This document shows, in pieces, positions 34,388-42,889 of a DNA stretch of 64,000 nucleotides. The DNA lies in assembly GCA_036262035.1 (NCBI GenBank), contig DATAJS010000018.1, positions 124,001-188,000 on the forward strand. Reading direction: 5' to 3'. The notes under the pieces are model-generated. The model did no database searches. It was not told where the DNA came from and was given only the letters and a program-made list of their open reading frames with translations. Made by a program: the position numbers and the translations under genes. The stretch is from Burkholderiales bacterium (GTDB lineage Bacteria; Pseudomonadota; Gammaproteobacteria; Burkholderiales; SG8-41). Within the stretch, counting starts at the first letter, position 1. The number at the start of each line of letters is the position of its first letter.

Positions 34388-35476
34388 TCACCTGCGCAGT
34401 TCGTCGCCGCGCCCGCCGGCGGCCGCAGGTACGCGCCGCCCTACCTCACGCCAGACCTCAGGCAGGCTCAAGCCGAGCGCCCTCGCAGTCTCTTCGTTAT
34501 ACACCAGCTCGGTCCTGGTTCTCGCTTTCTCGATGGGGATGTCTTCGACTCTGGACCCGGTGAGGAGCTTATGGACGATGCGCGCGGCTTGCTCGATCTG
34601 CGCCGTCAGCGAGGTGTTGTAGCTTGCAAGTGCCCCTGCTCTCACGATCGCCGGTCGCGCGCCCATGAGCGGGAGCTCGCGGTCGTTCGCAAGCCGCACC
34701 AGCTGCCGCGCACGCTCCGGCGACATCGTCACGTGCGTGACGAGCACCGCCTGCACGCGGGCCCTGACGAGCTGATCGAAAGCGTCTTTCGCATCGCCGC
34801 CGGGCTCGACCAGCGCACGCACCACTTCGACGCCCCGCCGATCGGCCGCCGCCTTGATCTCGAGGTACTCGCGCAGGTTTCTCGCATCCGTGATGAGCAC
34901 GCCGACATGCGAGAACTTCTGTTTCGGTTTCTTCTTCTTCGCGTTCTGGTGCATGACGTCGTACAGGTACTCGAACCGCTTGCCCCCGACGTTGGGGCCG
35001 ACGTTGACGACGCCGGTGAGATTGCGTTCGGGAGACTCCTGGTTCGAGACGAGCTTGCCGTCACCCGTCAGGATGCGCACGCTCATGGCCGTACCGACGA
35101 TCGGAATGGTCTGGGTCGCACCCATCGCCGCCCGCGCCACCGACGAAGGCCCGACCCAAATCACGTCGGGCTTCGCGGCGACGATCCTGCGGGCCGCCTC
35201 CGACAGCGCCGCCGCGCTCGCACGCCCGCCCGTGACATTGGCGGACTCGTAGAGGTATTCGACCGGCTTCTTTTCCGCAGCGGCGTAACGGTTCATCGCC
35301 GCCTTGAACGGCTTGATCCAGTCCTCTTCCTGATCCTCGTCATGAGGATGGCCCATCAGGATCCCGATGCGCCATTTCGCGGACGCCGGTGCGTCCGCCG
35401 CGGGAGCGGCCGGCGCCACGAGAAATGCAAGCGCCGCCAATACGGCGCCCGCAGTCGCACGCAGCCGGCGAATCAT
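34388..35476 (-). CDS. ABC transporter substrate-binding protein (TrpX-like, ABC_sub_bind)
   Basis: A 362-residue periplasmic binding protein. From ATG 35476 it has a signal peptide with RRLRATAGAVLAALAFLVA and cleavage after APAAPAAD. The ABC_sub_bind family features are the WRIGILMGHP start, PDVIWVGPSS, and GVVNVGPNVGGKRFEYL. No permease or ATPase genes are adjacent, so it may serve as a ligand sensor or work with a distant transporter. It lies between the small acidic peptide gene and the Crp/Fnr gene on the same strand. Confidence 0.8.
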   Translation of the reverse strand: MIRRLRATAGAVLAALAFLVAPAAPAADAPASAKWRIGILMGHPHDEDQEEDWIKPFKAAMNRYAAAEKKPVEYLYESANVTGGRASAAALSEAARRIVAAKPDVIWVGPSSVARAAMGATQTIPIVGTAMSVRILTGDGKLVSNQESPERNLTGVVNVGPNVGGKRFEYLYDVMHQNAKKKKPKQKFSHVGVLITDARNLREYLEIKAAADRRGVEVVRALVEPGGDAKDAFDQLVRARVQAVLVTHVTMSPERARQLVRLANDRELPLMGARPAIVRAGALASYNTSLTAQIEQAARIVHKLLTGSRVEDIPIEKARTRTELVYNEETARALGLSLPEVWREVGRRVPAAAGGRGDELRR

Positions 35477-35594
35477 ATCCGCCGGCCAGCCGCGACGGGC
35501 TGCGCCCCCTTCCATAGATCACGAACCGGCACGCAGTGGTGCGGCGTGGAGAATCGCTCTCCGCCGACACCCCGCGTGCGATGCAGCCTCGTAC

Positions 35595-35795
35595 TCAACC
35601 GTTGCCGTCGAGCTTTCGGCGATAGCGCATCTTCTTGCCACCGTCGGCATCGTCGTCGTCGCAGACGTCGACGTCGACGAAGTAGCTCTTCTTACCGGCC
35701 TTGCGGAAGATCTCGTCGAGCTTGTCGAAGTCTATCGACACACCCGGTATGTCCTCGTTGTCGACGCGCTTCTTTTCGGTCTTCGGCTGAGCCAT
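35595..35795 (-). CDS. Small acidic peptide, candidate modified-peptide precursor
   Basis: A 66-residue protein. ATG 35795 is chosen because GGGGAGG lies seven bases upstream; an upstream ATG would add 14 residues outside that signal. The N-terminus is Lys-rich (PKTEKKR), the middle is amphipathic (IDFDKLDEIFRKAGKK) and the end contains DVDVCDDDDADGG with a single Cys45, then a basic KKMRYRRKLDG tail. It faces a JmjC/cupin-type oxygenase gene across a short divergent region, and both genes share the 11-base ATCCAGGGGAG at their ribosome-binding sites. No family recognised; a substrate or precursor peptide is the leading guess. Confidence 0.6.
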   Translation of the reverse strand: MAQPKTEKKRVDNEDIPGVSIDFDKLDEIFRKAGKKSYFVDVDVCDDDDADGGKKMRYRRKLDGNG

Positions 35796-35978
35796 GCGGC
35801 CTCCCCTGGATGAATGATGTCGTGTGTGGACGAACAAGTGCTACAGAGTGCGAATAAAGCCTACACTAGGCACTCGTTCACACACAAGGGCCGCATGGAC
35901 GATGTGCTGAACCCCAAAAGACAGTAGAGCATGCGGCTGGGAAACAACGTCGCATCGATAACGAATCCAGGGGAGACA
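35796..35978. promoter_or_regulatory. Divergent promoter region of small peptide and oxygenase genes
   Basis: This 183-bp non-coding stretch lies between the start codons at 35795 (minus) and 35979 (plus). The same 11-base ATCCAGGGGAG precedes both starts, at 35801-35811 on the minus strand and 35965-35975 on the plus strand. No -35/-10 pair convinces me. Confidence 0.5.
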
Positions 35979-36878
35979 ATGGCCGCGCGAAGCCTGCTGC
36001 AACGTATTCTTCATCCGTTGAGCGTATCTGAGTTCGTCGACGAGTACTTCCAGCGCCGTCCGCTCGCCCTGTCACGAAAACGTCCGCGGCTCGGACGTTT
36101 CGATTTTCTGTTTCGCGAAGACGAGTTCGTGCACAACCTCGATCGCGTACAGAGCATACGCGCGGTGTTCGTAAAGAACCGCCAGGCGCAGATCAAGCCG
36201 ACCGAGATCAAGGACATGATGGGCGCTGGTGCGACCATCTGCGTCACCGGCATGGAAGGCGCGCACCCCCGGCTCGGGGAAGCCGCGAAACGCATACAGG
36301 CCGAGCTCGCGTACTCGGGCCGCGTGAGCTTCCGCGCGTACCTCTCGCCGCCGGGCAAAGGCTTCGCCGTGCATTTCGACGCGCGCGTCGCGACGACGCT
36401 CCAGATCTCCGGGACGAAGAAGTGGTGGTACTCGGAAGAGCCCGCCATCCCCTTCCCCGCGTTCAATTCGGGCAAGGAGCCCTCGGGCTTCTCGGCCGAA
36501 TACGAGCGCCCGGACCTCTCCGGCATGCGACAGGTCGTGCTCAGGCCCGGAGACGTGCTGTGCCTGCCGGCCGGCGTGTGGCACGCGGCGGAAGCGGGGC
36601 CGCAGGGATCGCTCGCGCTGAACATGGCGTTCGATCACAACTTCGGCAGTGCGTTCGACGCGGTCATGCGATTGCTCCAGCCCCGGCTGCTCAGGCAGGC
36701 GGCGTGGCGCGAGCCGCTGCCGCTGACGGCGAATGTCCAGGGCCGGCGATTGCCGGCGAAGGTCGCGTCGGTGTTGCAGCAGCGGCTGGACACGCTTTGC
36801 AGCGAGATACGCTCGATCCGCGACGACGATGCGGCCCTCCGCCGCGCGTGGAGCGAGCTCATGGAATCGGAGCGCTGA
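35979..36878 (+). CDS. JmjC/cupin_4-type 2-oxoglutarate oxygenase
   Basis: A 299-residue protein of the JmjC/cupin-like hydroxylase group (related in layout to ribosomal oxygenases). The iron facial triad is visible as His132 and Asp134 in AVHFDARVATTLQISG, and His202 in LPAGVWHAAEAG. The TTLQISGTKKWWYS segment would bind 2-oxoglutarate. ATG 35979 is chosen for GGGGAG six bases upstream; ATG 35931 lacks such a site. The enzyme probably hydroxylates a side chain of a protein or peptide. The divergent acidic peptide is an obvious candidate substrate, but this is inference. An HD-like gene follows after 21 bp. Confidence 0.78.
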   Translation: MAARSLLQRILHPLSVSEFVDEYFQRRPLALSRKRPRLGRFDFLFREDEFVHNLDRVQSIRAVFVKNRQAQIKPTEIKDMMGAGATICVTGMEGAHPRLGEAAKRIQAELAYSGRVSFRAYLSPPGKGFAVHFDARVATTLQISGTKKWWYSEEPAIPFPAFNSGKEPSGFSAEYERPDLSGMRQVVLRPGDVLCLPAGVWHAAEAGPQGSLALNMAFDHNFGSAFDAVMRLLQPRLLRQAAWREPLPLTANVQGRRLPAKVASVLQQRLDTLCSEIRSIRDDDAALRRAWSELMESER

Positions 36879-36899
36879 CCGACCTACCCGGCGACGCTC

Positions 36900-37823
36900 G
36901 TGAGCAGAATCATCACGATCGACGATCCGGTCGTCGCGGCGGTTGCCCGACGCCTGGCACGCGCGGCCGCCATGCGCCATACCGGTCGCACTTTTCTCGA
37001 GCACCTGCTGCTCACCTGGCGCATCCTCGCCGACTGGAAAATGCCGGTGCCGGTATGCCGCGCCGGACTCATGCACAGTGTCTATTCCACGTCGCGCTAT
37101 CCGCACCAGCTGTACGGCTTCGACGATCGGCGCAGCGTTCGCCGCATGATCGGCCGCGAAGCGGAAGCCCTGGCGTACCGCTTCTGCGCGATGGAGCGGC
37201 GCGGATACTGGGACTACGTCGCAAGACATCGGGACGCGGCGACGTTCACGTATCGCGACCGGTTCAGTGACGGCGCCTCCAGCCGCGTCGCGCGCGACAC
37301 GATCGAGACGCTGCTGATCATCGACAGCGCGAACGTCGCCGAGCAGCGCAAGGCGCGCGACGGCGGACCGATGCCGTGGATGTCGCGCGTGCTGCGCTGG
37401 TGGCGTTTTCTCGACGACGGCAGGGTTCCCGTGCAGCTCGGCGCGCGGGCGCGTCTCACGGTGCGCGAAGACGAGCTCGCGATCGAAGCTTATCGACTGG
37501 CCCTGTCGCGCAGCGCGCGCGAAGCGCTACCGCTGCTGGAGCTCGCGAGGCGCTCCAATCCGTGGGCGGCCGAGCCGTGTATCGCCCTGGCGCTTTGCCG
37601 CCTCGAGCTCGACGTCGACGGCGCGACGGACGACGCGGCACGCGGGGCCGAGCTGCTGCGCGCGTGGGCGGTCGCGTGGGACAAGCGGCTGACGCTCGAC
37701 GGCTGGAAAGCGCTCGCCGAGCGTGCGCACCGCCCGCGCCGGCGCTCTTCGCCGCCTCGATTCCGCGATCTCGCCGACATCCTCGAAGGCCGCAGCAAAA
37801 AGCCGCGCTGGCTTGCGATCTGA
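36900..37823 (+). CDS. HD-like (DUF6817-type) protein with TPR-like C-terminus
   Basis: A 307-residue protein starting at GTG 36900. The N-terminal half has HTGRTFLEHLLLTWRILADW and VCRAGLMHSVYSTSRYP, which resembles the HD-related DUF6817 proteins as I remember them; metal-binding histidines would be in EH and MHS. The C-terminal half is helical and Arg/Ala-rich with a REALPLLELARRSNPWAAEP repeat-like stretch. It lies 21 bp after the oxygenase gene and is likely cotranscribed. The function is unknown; similar proteins are sometimes found in natural-product clusters. Confidence 0.6.
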   Translation: MSRIITIDDPVVAAVARRLARAAAMRHTGRTFLEHLLLTWRILADWKMPVPVCRAGLMHSVYSTSRYPHQLYGFDDRRSVRRMIGREAEALAYRFCAMERRGYWDYVARHRDAATFTYRDRFSDGASSRVARDTIETLLIIDSANVAEQRKARDGGPMPWMSRVLRWWRFLDDGRVPVQLGARARLTVREDELAIEAYRLALSRSAREALPLLELARRSNPWAAEPCIALALCRLELDVDGATDDAARGAELLRAWAVAWDKRLTLDGWKALAERAHRPRRRSSPPRFRDLADILEGRSKKPRWLAI

Positions 37824-37864
37824 CGCGTTAACATCGCACGCTCCTTCCTGCTCACGTCCAACTC

Positions 37865-39463
37865 ATGAAGGTCGCGGAATTCCTGCTGCACACGCTCGAG
37901 CTGAACGGCGTCGATACGATCTTCGGCAATCCCGGAACGACCGAGCTGCCGCTCGTCGCGGCGTGCGAGCGTCGTTCGACGCTGCGTTACGTGGTGGCGC
38001 TGTCCGAGATCGCCGCGGTGCCGATGGCCGACGGTTACGCGCGCGCGTCGCGCAAGCTCGGCGTGGTCAACCTGCACGTGGCGCCGGGCCTGGGCAACGG
38101 CATGGGCACGCTGTATACGGCGGGCATCGCCGGCACGCCGCTGCTCGTGCTCGTCGGCGGACAGGATCGGCGCTTCCTCCACACCCACCCGATTCTGTGG
38201 GGACCTCTGGAACAGATGGCGCGCACCGTGTGCAAAGCGGTCTACGGCCTCAACACCGCGTACGACGTCGCGGCGAACGTGCGCCGCGCGCTGCGCGCGG
38301 CGCTGACGCCGCCTTACAAGCCGGTCGCGCTCGTCTGCCCGCCGGACCTGCTCGAGCGCGACATCGACGAGACGCCGGGCGCCGTTCACGCGCCTCGGCT
38401 CGGCGCCATCGACGCAGCCTCGGCGGAGGCTTATGCGCAGTTCCTCGCTTCGGCGAAGCGCCCCGCCATCGTCGCCGCCGAAGACGTGCACTGGAGCGAC
38501 GCGTCCGGCGTGCTGGCGGCGCTCGCCGAGCGCCTGCATGCGCCGGTGTATGCGGCGCCCTATACCGGCGTCCTGCCGATCGCGGCGACGTCGAAGAGTT
38601 ACGCCGGCTACCTGCCGCCGAGCATCCGCCAGATCGCGGAGCGGCTCGAGGAAGTCGACGCGGTCTTCTTCGTCGGCGGCCGCGGCTTGCGCACGACGCT
38701 CTACAGCGAGGCCGACCTGCCGCGCCGCATGGCCTGGCTCGGAGCCGATGCCGGCGTGCAGCCGGCCGAAGGCGAGCTCGAGCTCGCGTGTATCGCCGAC
38801 GTGAAGAGCTCGCTCGCCGCGATCGCGGACCGATTGAAGCCTACACAGGCGCAGGCGCGCGATCTCAAGTCTCCCCTCGATGTGCCCGCGGCAAGTCCCG
38901 GCGTTCTGCACCCGACGCGAGCGGTGGTCGCGTTGCTCGAGCGCTACGGCGACGCGATCTGGTACGACGAGTCCGGACTGTCGACTTCCGACGTGCGCCA
39001 GTGGATGAAGCTCGCCGCGGGCGAATACATCATCAACGGCAGCGGCGGCATCGGCTGGGGCCTGCCCGCGGCGGTCGGCGGGGCGATCGCCCATCCGCAT
39101 CGGAAGATCGTCGCGGCGATCGGCGACGGCTCGGCGCTCTATGCGTCCGAAGCGCTGTGGAGCGCCGGGCGCCAGCAGACGACGAACATGCTGCTCGTGG
39201 TGTTCTCGAACCGGCGTTACGCGACGCTCAACGAAGCGGCGAGCCGGTTTGCCGGCGGCGCGCTGGAGTCGTTCACGATAGAGCCGCCGGTGCTCGACTT
39301 CGGCGGCCTCGCGAAGCTCTACGGCTGGCGTTACGCGCGCGCGTCGACCGAGGACGAGCTGCACGCATTCCTCGACGCTGCGCAGGCGCCCCCGGCGAAC
39401 ACGCTGCTCGAGCTCGTGCTGGATCCGGCGGTCAAACCCGTCACCGCTTCACGTCACTTCTAA
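37865..39463 (+). CDS. Thiamine diphosphate-dependent enzyme (benzoylformate decarboxylase/acetolactate synthase-like)
   Basis: A 532-residue ThDP enzyme with the three-domain layout. The N-terminal pyrimidine-binding domain has GNPGTTELPL, Glu in LSEIAAVPMADGYAR and GTPLLVLVGGQD. The central domain starts near 200. The C-terminal PP domain contains GDGSALYASEAL and, after 26 residues, the FSNRRYATL Asn, completing the GDG-N motif for magnesium-ThDP. The layout is closest to 2-oxoacid decarboxylases of the benzoylformate type. The second active-site His pair cannot be judged without alignment. Confidence 0.85.
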   Translation: MKVAEFLLHTLELNGVDTIFGNPGTTELPLVAACERRSTLRYVVALSEIAAVPMADGYARASRKLGVVNLHVAPGLGNGMGTLYTAGIAGTPLLVLVGGQDRRFLHTHPILWGPLEQMARTVCKAVYGLNTAYDVAANVRRALRAALTPPYKPVALVCPPDLLERDIDETPGAVHAPRLGAIDAASAEAYAQFLASAKRPAIVAAEDVHWSDASGVLAALAERLHAPVYAAPYTGVLPIAATSKSYAGYLPPSIRQIAERLEEVDAVFFVGGRGLRTTLYSEADLPRRMAWLGADAGVQPAEGELELACIADVKSSLAAIADRLKPTQAQARDLKSPLDVPAASPGVLHPTRAVVALLERYGDAIWYDESGLSTSDVRQWMKLAAGEYIINGSGGIGWGLPAAVGGAIAHPHRKIVAAIGDGSALYASEALWSAGRQQTTNMLLVVFSNRRYATLNEAASRFAGGALESFTIEPPVLDFGGLAKLYGWRYARASTEDELHAFLDAAQAPPANTLLELVLDPAVKPVTASRHF

Positions 39464-39512
39464 GAAGAACAAGGACGCCAGGTAAACACCAAGGGCGCAA
39501 AGGGACTACCCG
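39464..39512. repeat. Fragment of AAGGACGC/GGGCGCAAAGG-type repeat
   Basis: The 49 bases between the ThDP gene and the next ORF read AACAAGGACGCC and then ACCAAGGGCGCAAAGGGA. They resemble one arm of the repeats at 26536-26705 and 60148-60295. The next gene's ribosome-binding region lies within it. Confidence 0.5.
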
Positions 39513-40067
39513 ATGATCGACGTCGCCGACACGATTGCACGCGGAGGGCGGGGCCGCGTCGATCTCCTGCGCTACTGCGTCATGTCGATCGCGATGGAGC
39601 CGCTGTTTCTGTTTCTCGCGGGCGAGTATCGCCTGCGCCCGACGCACGCCGGCGCGCTCGCGCTGTTCGACGTGTTCTGCGATCCGCACTCCCCGGCGCG
39701 CCTGAGCGCGCACGAGCTGCTGCCGCCTCGCGAGCTCGCGCTCGCCGCCGGGATCGCGCAGATTCGCAGCCGCTGGGCCGCGCTGCAGGCGCCGCGGCCC
39801 GCGGAAGACGACCAGGCACCGCGCAGCGTACCCGCGGGACCCGGCCGCAGCCTGTTCGACGCGCTCGTGCGCGGCGTGCTCGCGGACGCCAACGGCCGGA
39901 TCAAAGCGTTGAGCGCTTCGTACGATCCTCATCTGTCGCCGGCGGAGAACCTGCCCGGCGGCCGCATGAACGCGTCGCAGCGCAGCTTCGTCGACAACGT
40001 CTGGATACCGTTCGCGCGGCCGCGGCTCGCCGCCGCGGGCTTCTGGCAGATCGCCACCGTCGGCTGA
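39513..40067 (+). CDS. Uncharacterised 184-residue protein
   Basis: No family recognised. The N-terminus is hydrophobic in part (YCVMSIAMEPLFLFLAGEYRL); it is probably soluble or peripherally attached. The middle is rich in Ala, Arg and Pro. The C-terminal NASQRSFVDNVWIPFARPRL looks conserved-like. It is placed behind the ThDP enzyme and before a diguanylate cyclase. Codon use matches the neighbours. Confidence 0.55.
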   Translation: MIDVADTIARGGRGRVDLLRYCVMSIAMEPLFLFLAGEYRLRPTHAGALALFDVFCDPHSPARLSAHELLPPRELALAAGIAQIRSRWAALQAPRPAEDDQAPRSVPAGPGRSLFDALVRGVLADANGRIKALSASYDPHLSPAENLPGGRMNASQRSFVDNVWIPFARPRLAAAGFWQIATVG

Positions 40068-40164
40068 CCGTCGCCGAGCGGCGACGGAAATTCCGCGTCC
40101 TTTGTCACGATCGTCTGCACGCCGTGCGAAACGGCGGCGAAAACCCGGGTATTTCCGATAGCGC

Positions 40165-41451
40165 ATGCAGCGCCGCATGGCGCATTCTGTCCGCGTGACC
40201 GACACGCACCGCTTCCTCATGCTGAACATCGCCAAATCGCTGAGCCGCCACATCGCCAAGTCGCTGGGCCGCGAATACGCGCGTGCATCCGATCTCGGCA
40301 TCGCGCTCGGCTTCGCGCTGCTGCTCGTGCTGGTCGTGGTCAGCGCGTCGCTGTCCGCGTCGAAGCTGTTCGATCTCATCCGCGCGTCCGATGCCGCGCG
40401 CCATTACGAGACGGTGCTGCAGAGGCTCGACAAGGCCGCGGACGACGTCACCGAAGCCGAGCGGCAGCAGCGCACCTTCTTCATCACGTCGGATGCGACC
40501 TACCTTCCGCTCTACAAGCAGTCGCGCGAGAAGGTGCGCGACAGCTTCGACGAGCTGCTCAGGCTCACGTACTCCGACGGCGCCAGCGGCGAGCTGATCC
40601 GTGAGACGCGCAAGATCATCGACGAAAAGCTGTCGCTGCTCGCGCATCCGTCGATCGTGACCGCGGAGCTGCAGGAATACCTCGATCTGCAGCAGATCGC
40701 GGGCGCGCAGCCGCTCTCGGTGGAGATGCGGCAATCGTTCTCGGAGGTGGTGCAGCGCTACGAGCAGGGGCTCGCTCACGCGCGATCGAGCTTCGACGAC
40801 GCGCGGCAGGGCCTGCGCAGCGCGTTCGTGTGGAGCTCGCTCGTCACGGCGATGATGATCTTCGTGCTCGCCTCGGCGGTGCTGATCGAGCGCCGGTTCG
40901 CGCGAGGCCTGTCGCTCACGCTGCTGCACAAGTCGCGTCACGACGACTTGACCGGCCTGCCCAACCGCGCGCATCTCACCGAATCGCTCGAGCGCGCGCT
41001 CGCCGCTGCGCAGCGCAACGGTCACAAGGTCGCGCTGCTCTTCCTCGACCTGAACGGATTCAAGGCGGTCAACGACACGTTCGGCCACAAGATCGGCGAC
41101 GAAGTGCTGATCGAGTTCTCGAAGATCATCCGCGCGCTCGCCCGCGGCGGCGATCTCGTCGCCCGCCTCGGCGGCGACGAGTTCGCAGTCCTCATCCCCG
41201 AGGCCGACGACGGCGAGCAGATCGAAAGCGCCACCAAGCGCTTTCGCAGCGTGTCGCTGGCGCGCGAGCACCTCCCGGTCACGGCCAGCGTGGGAACCGC
41301 GGTCTATCCCGACGACGCCGCGGACGCGGCGTCGCTGATCAAGCTCAGCGACGCGCTGATGTACCAGCAGAAGCGCGCGCGGCCGGGCGCGATCAGCGCC
41401 ACGGCCCCGCAAGCTCGCGCGGCGGCTGGGCAATTGACTGGAAGCGCATGA
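40165..41451 (+). CDS. Membrane diguanylate cyclase (CHASE3-like sensor, GGDEF)
   Basis: A 428-residue protein that should make c-di-GMP. A membrane helix at about 44-65 and a second at about 228-248 frame a helical CHASE3-like periplasmic sensor with ERQQRTFFITSDATYL. The GGDEF domain follows (DDLTGLPNRAHL; GGDEF at 336-340), with an inhibitory I-site RGGD at 327-330, five residues before the motif. The enzyme therefore looks catalytically intact and product-inhibited. The last 59 bases overlap the end of the convergent sheath-protein gene. Confidence 0.9.
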   Translation: MQRRMAHSVRVTDTHRFLMLNIAKSLSRHIAKSLGREYARASDLGIALGFALLLVLVVVSASLSASKLFDLIRASDAARHYETVLQRLDKAADDVTEAERQQRTFFITSDATYLPLYKQSREKVRDSFDELLRLTYSDGASGELIRETRKIIDEKLSLLAHPSIVTAELQEYLDLQQIAGAQPLSVEMRQSFSEVVQRYEQGLAHARSSFDDARQGLRSAFVWSSLVTAMMIFVLASAVLIERRFARGLSLTLLHKSRHDDLTGLPNRAHLTESLERALAAAQRNGHKVALLFLDLNGFKAVNDTFGHKIGDEVLIEFSKIIRALARGGDLVARLGGDEFAVLIPEADDGEQIESATKRFRSVSLAREHLPVTASVGTAVYPDDAADAASLIKLSDALMYQQKRARPGAISATAPQARAAAGQLTGSA

Positions 41452-42877
41452 CGCGCACCGCGTTGCGGTTGGCGTAGGAGAGCAGCGGCACGAGGCCGCG
41501 CTCGATCAGGGCCTGCCCTGCCCGCTCGCTCAGGTAGGTTTCGGCGCACGCCTGCATGCGCTTCTCGCCGTCTTCCTCGTACGTGTGCGCGGGAAGATCG
41601 TCGACGTCGAGCGCGTCGCCGGGCGTCATCTCCCAGCCGTGCTCGGTGAACGCGCGTCCGATGAGCAGCGCGCACGCGAAAGCGGCGCCGCCCCAGAGAT
41701 ACGATTCGTGCGTGCGCTCCGCGCCGAGCTCGTCGAGATCGAAAGCGCTCACCCGGTCTGTGCTCTTGCCGTACGGAAGGCGCATGAGCACGCGCGGCGC
41801 GGCGAGCGCGATGTGCGGCGCCATCGCGCTGCGCCGCAGGGCGTTCCACGCCGCATAGCGGTCGCCCTCGGCTTCCTGCCATGAGGAAGGATCGGCGTTC
41901 GCGTAGGACGGCGCGCCCGCGAGCTCGGGGCTCGCCGAGGCGATGAACGCCGCCCCGGCCTGCGCGGCGATCGCGCCCACCGTCGCGAGCACCGCGATGT
42001 CCTCGACGTGCGGGCCGAATTCATACGCGCCGACGACGAGCGACCACGGCTCGGCGCCGGCGACCTGCGCGGCTTCCACGAGCGTCTTGTAGGTCACGGT
42101 CCGGCTCAGGTCATCCTGGTTCGCGGTGAGATCCTCCAGCAGCTCGGCTTTCGTCGCGTCCAGCAGCGAGAGCCGGAGGGTCTCGCCGAGCTCGAGGTTG
42201 GAGACGAGCCAGTACACGCCGCGCCACGCCGCTTCGAGCGACTGGAAGCGCGGATCGTGCAGGATCGAGTTCATCTCGGCGCCGATCGCCGCGTCCGCGG
42301 CGGCGACATACTGCGACTGATGCGCCGGCGCGTCGGGCTGGACGTGCTCCGCGACGACGTCGCGGATGAAGGCGTTGATGCCCGACGCCGCAGAAGCCGC
42401 CGGCGCCGCGCCCCCGCTCCCGCCGAGCAGACGCGACAACGTGTCGCTGTCGTTCTCGCTCGGCGCAGGAGCCGCGCGCGACGCCTCGACGGCAGGCGCG
42501 TTGAGCTGCGCGCGGAATTCCTCGGCCGCCGCGGAAAACGTCGCGCTGTTTCCCAGCCGCTGCTTCAGCTCGCGCAGCCGCTCGAACGCGCGCACGCGCT
42601 TCACCAGCGCATCGGGATGGAAGTCGTCGAGTTCGCCGAATGCGATCTCTTCACCGCGCGGCGTGGTGTAGCGCGGGGCGATGCGGCGCAGCACCTGATC
42701 GAAGCTGTCGATATCGACCTCTAGCGGACGCCGCGCAGCCAGTCCGCCACCCGCGCCGCCGCCCGCGCCGCCGCTGAGATCGCCGATCACGAGGATGCGC
42801 AGCGGCGACTCCTCGTCGAGCCGCCTCGCGTCGGGTGCGGCTTTACCCAGGTTGAATTCGAAGCTCGTGCGTGCCAT
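41393..42877 (-). CDS. TssB-TssC fusion, type VI-like contractile sheath protein (orphan)
   Basis: A 494-residue protein. Residues 1-120 resemble TssB/VipA (LRILVIGDLSGG, RPLEVDIDSFDQVLRRIAP, FDDFHP-like ELDDFHPDAL). After an Ala/Ser/Pro-rich linker (about 130-165) the rest resembles TssC/VipB (ILHDPRFQSLEAAWRGVYWL, GAYEFGPHVEDIAVLATVG, LLSYANRNAVRVMRFQS). In standard T6SS these are separate polypeptides that form the sheath. No other T6SS or phage-tail gene is nearby. It may be part of a dispersed contractile apparatus or serve another role. Confidence 0.85.
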   Translation of the reverse strand: MARTSFEFNLGKAAPDARRLDEESPLRILVIGDLSGGAGGGAGGGLAARRPLEVDIDSFDQVLRRIAPRYTTPRGEEIAFGELDDFHPDALVKRVRAFERLRELKQRLGNSATFSAAAEEFRAQLNAPAVEASRAAPAPSENDSDTLSRLLGGSGGAAPAASAASGINAFIRDVVAEHVQPDAPAHQSQYVAAADAAIGAEMNSILHDPRFQSLEAAWRGVYWLVSNLELGETLRLSLLDATKAELLEDLTANQDDLSRTVTYKTLVEAAQVAGAEPWSLVVGAYEFGPHVEDIAVLATVGAIAAQAGAAFIASASPELAGAPSYANADPSSWQEAEGDRYAAWNALRRSAMAPHIALAAPRVLMRLPYGKSTDRVSAFDLDELGAERTHESYLWGGAAFACALLIGRAFTEHGWEMTPGDALDVDDLPAHTYEEDGEKRMQACAETYLSERAGQALIERGLVPLLSYANRNAVRVMRFQSIAQPPRELAGPWR

Positions 42878-42889
42878 GGCGGCCCTCTC

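Noticed and set aside
37490-39364. A 624-codon minus-strand frame opposite the ThDP enzyme and HD-like gene
   Set aside because: It spans two well-supported genes on the other strand and has the composition of an antisense shadow with no recognisable motif.
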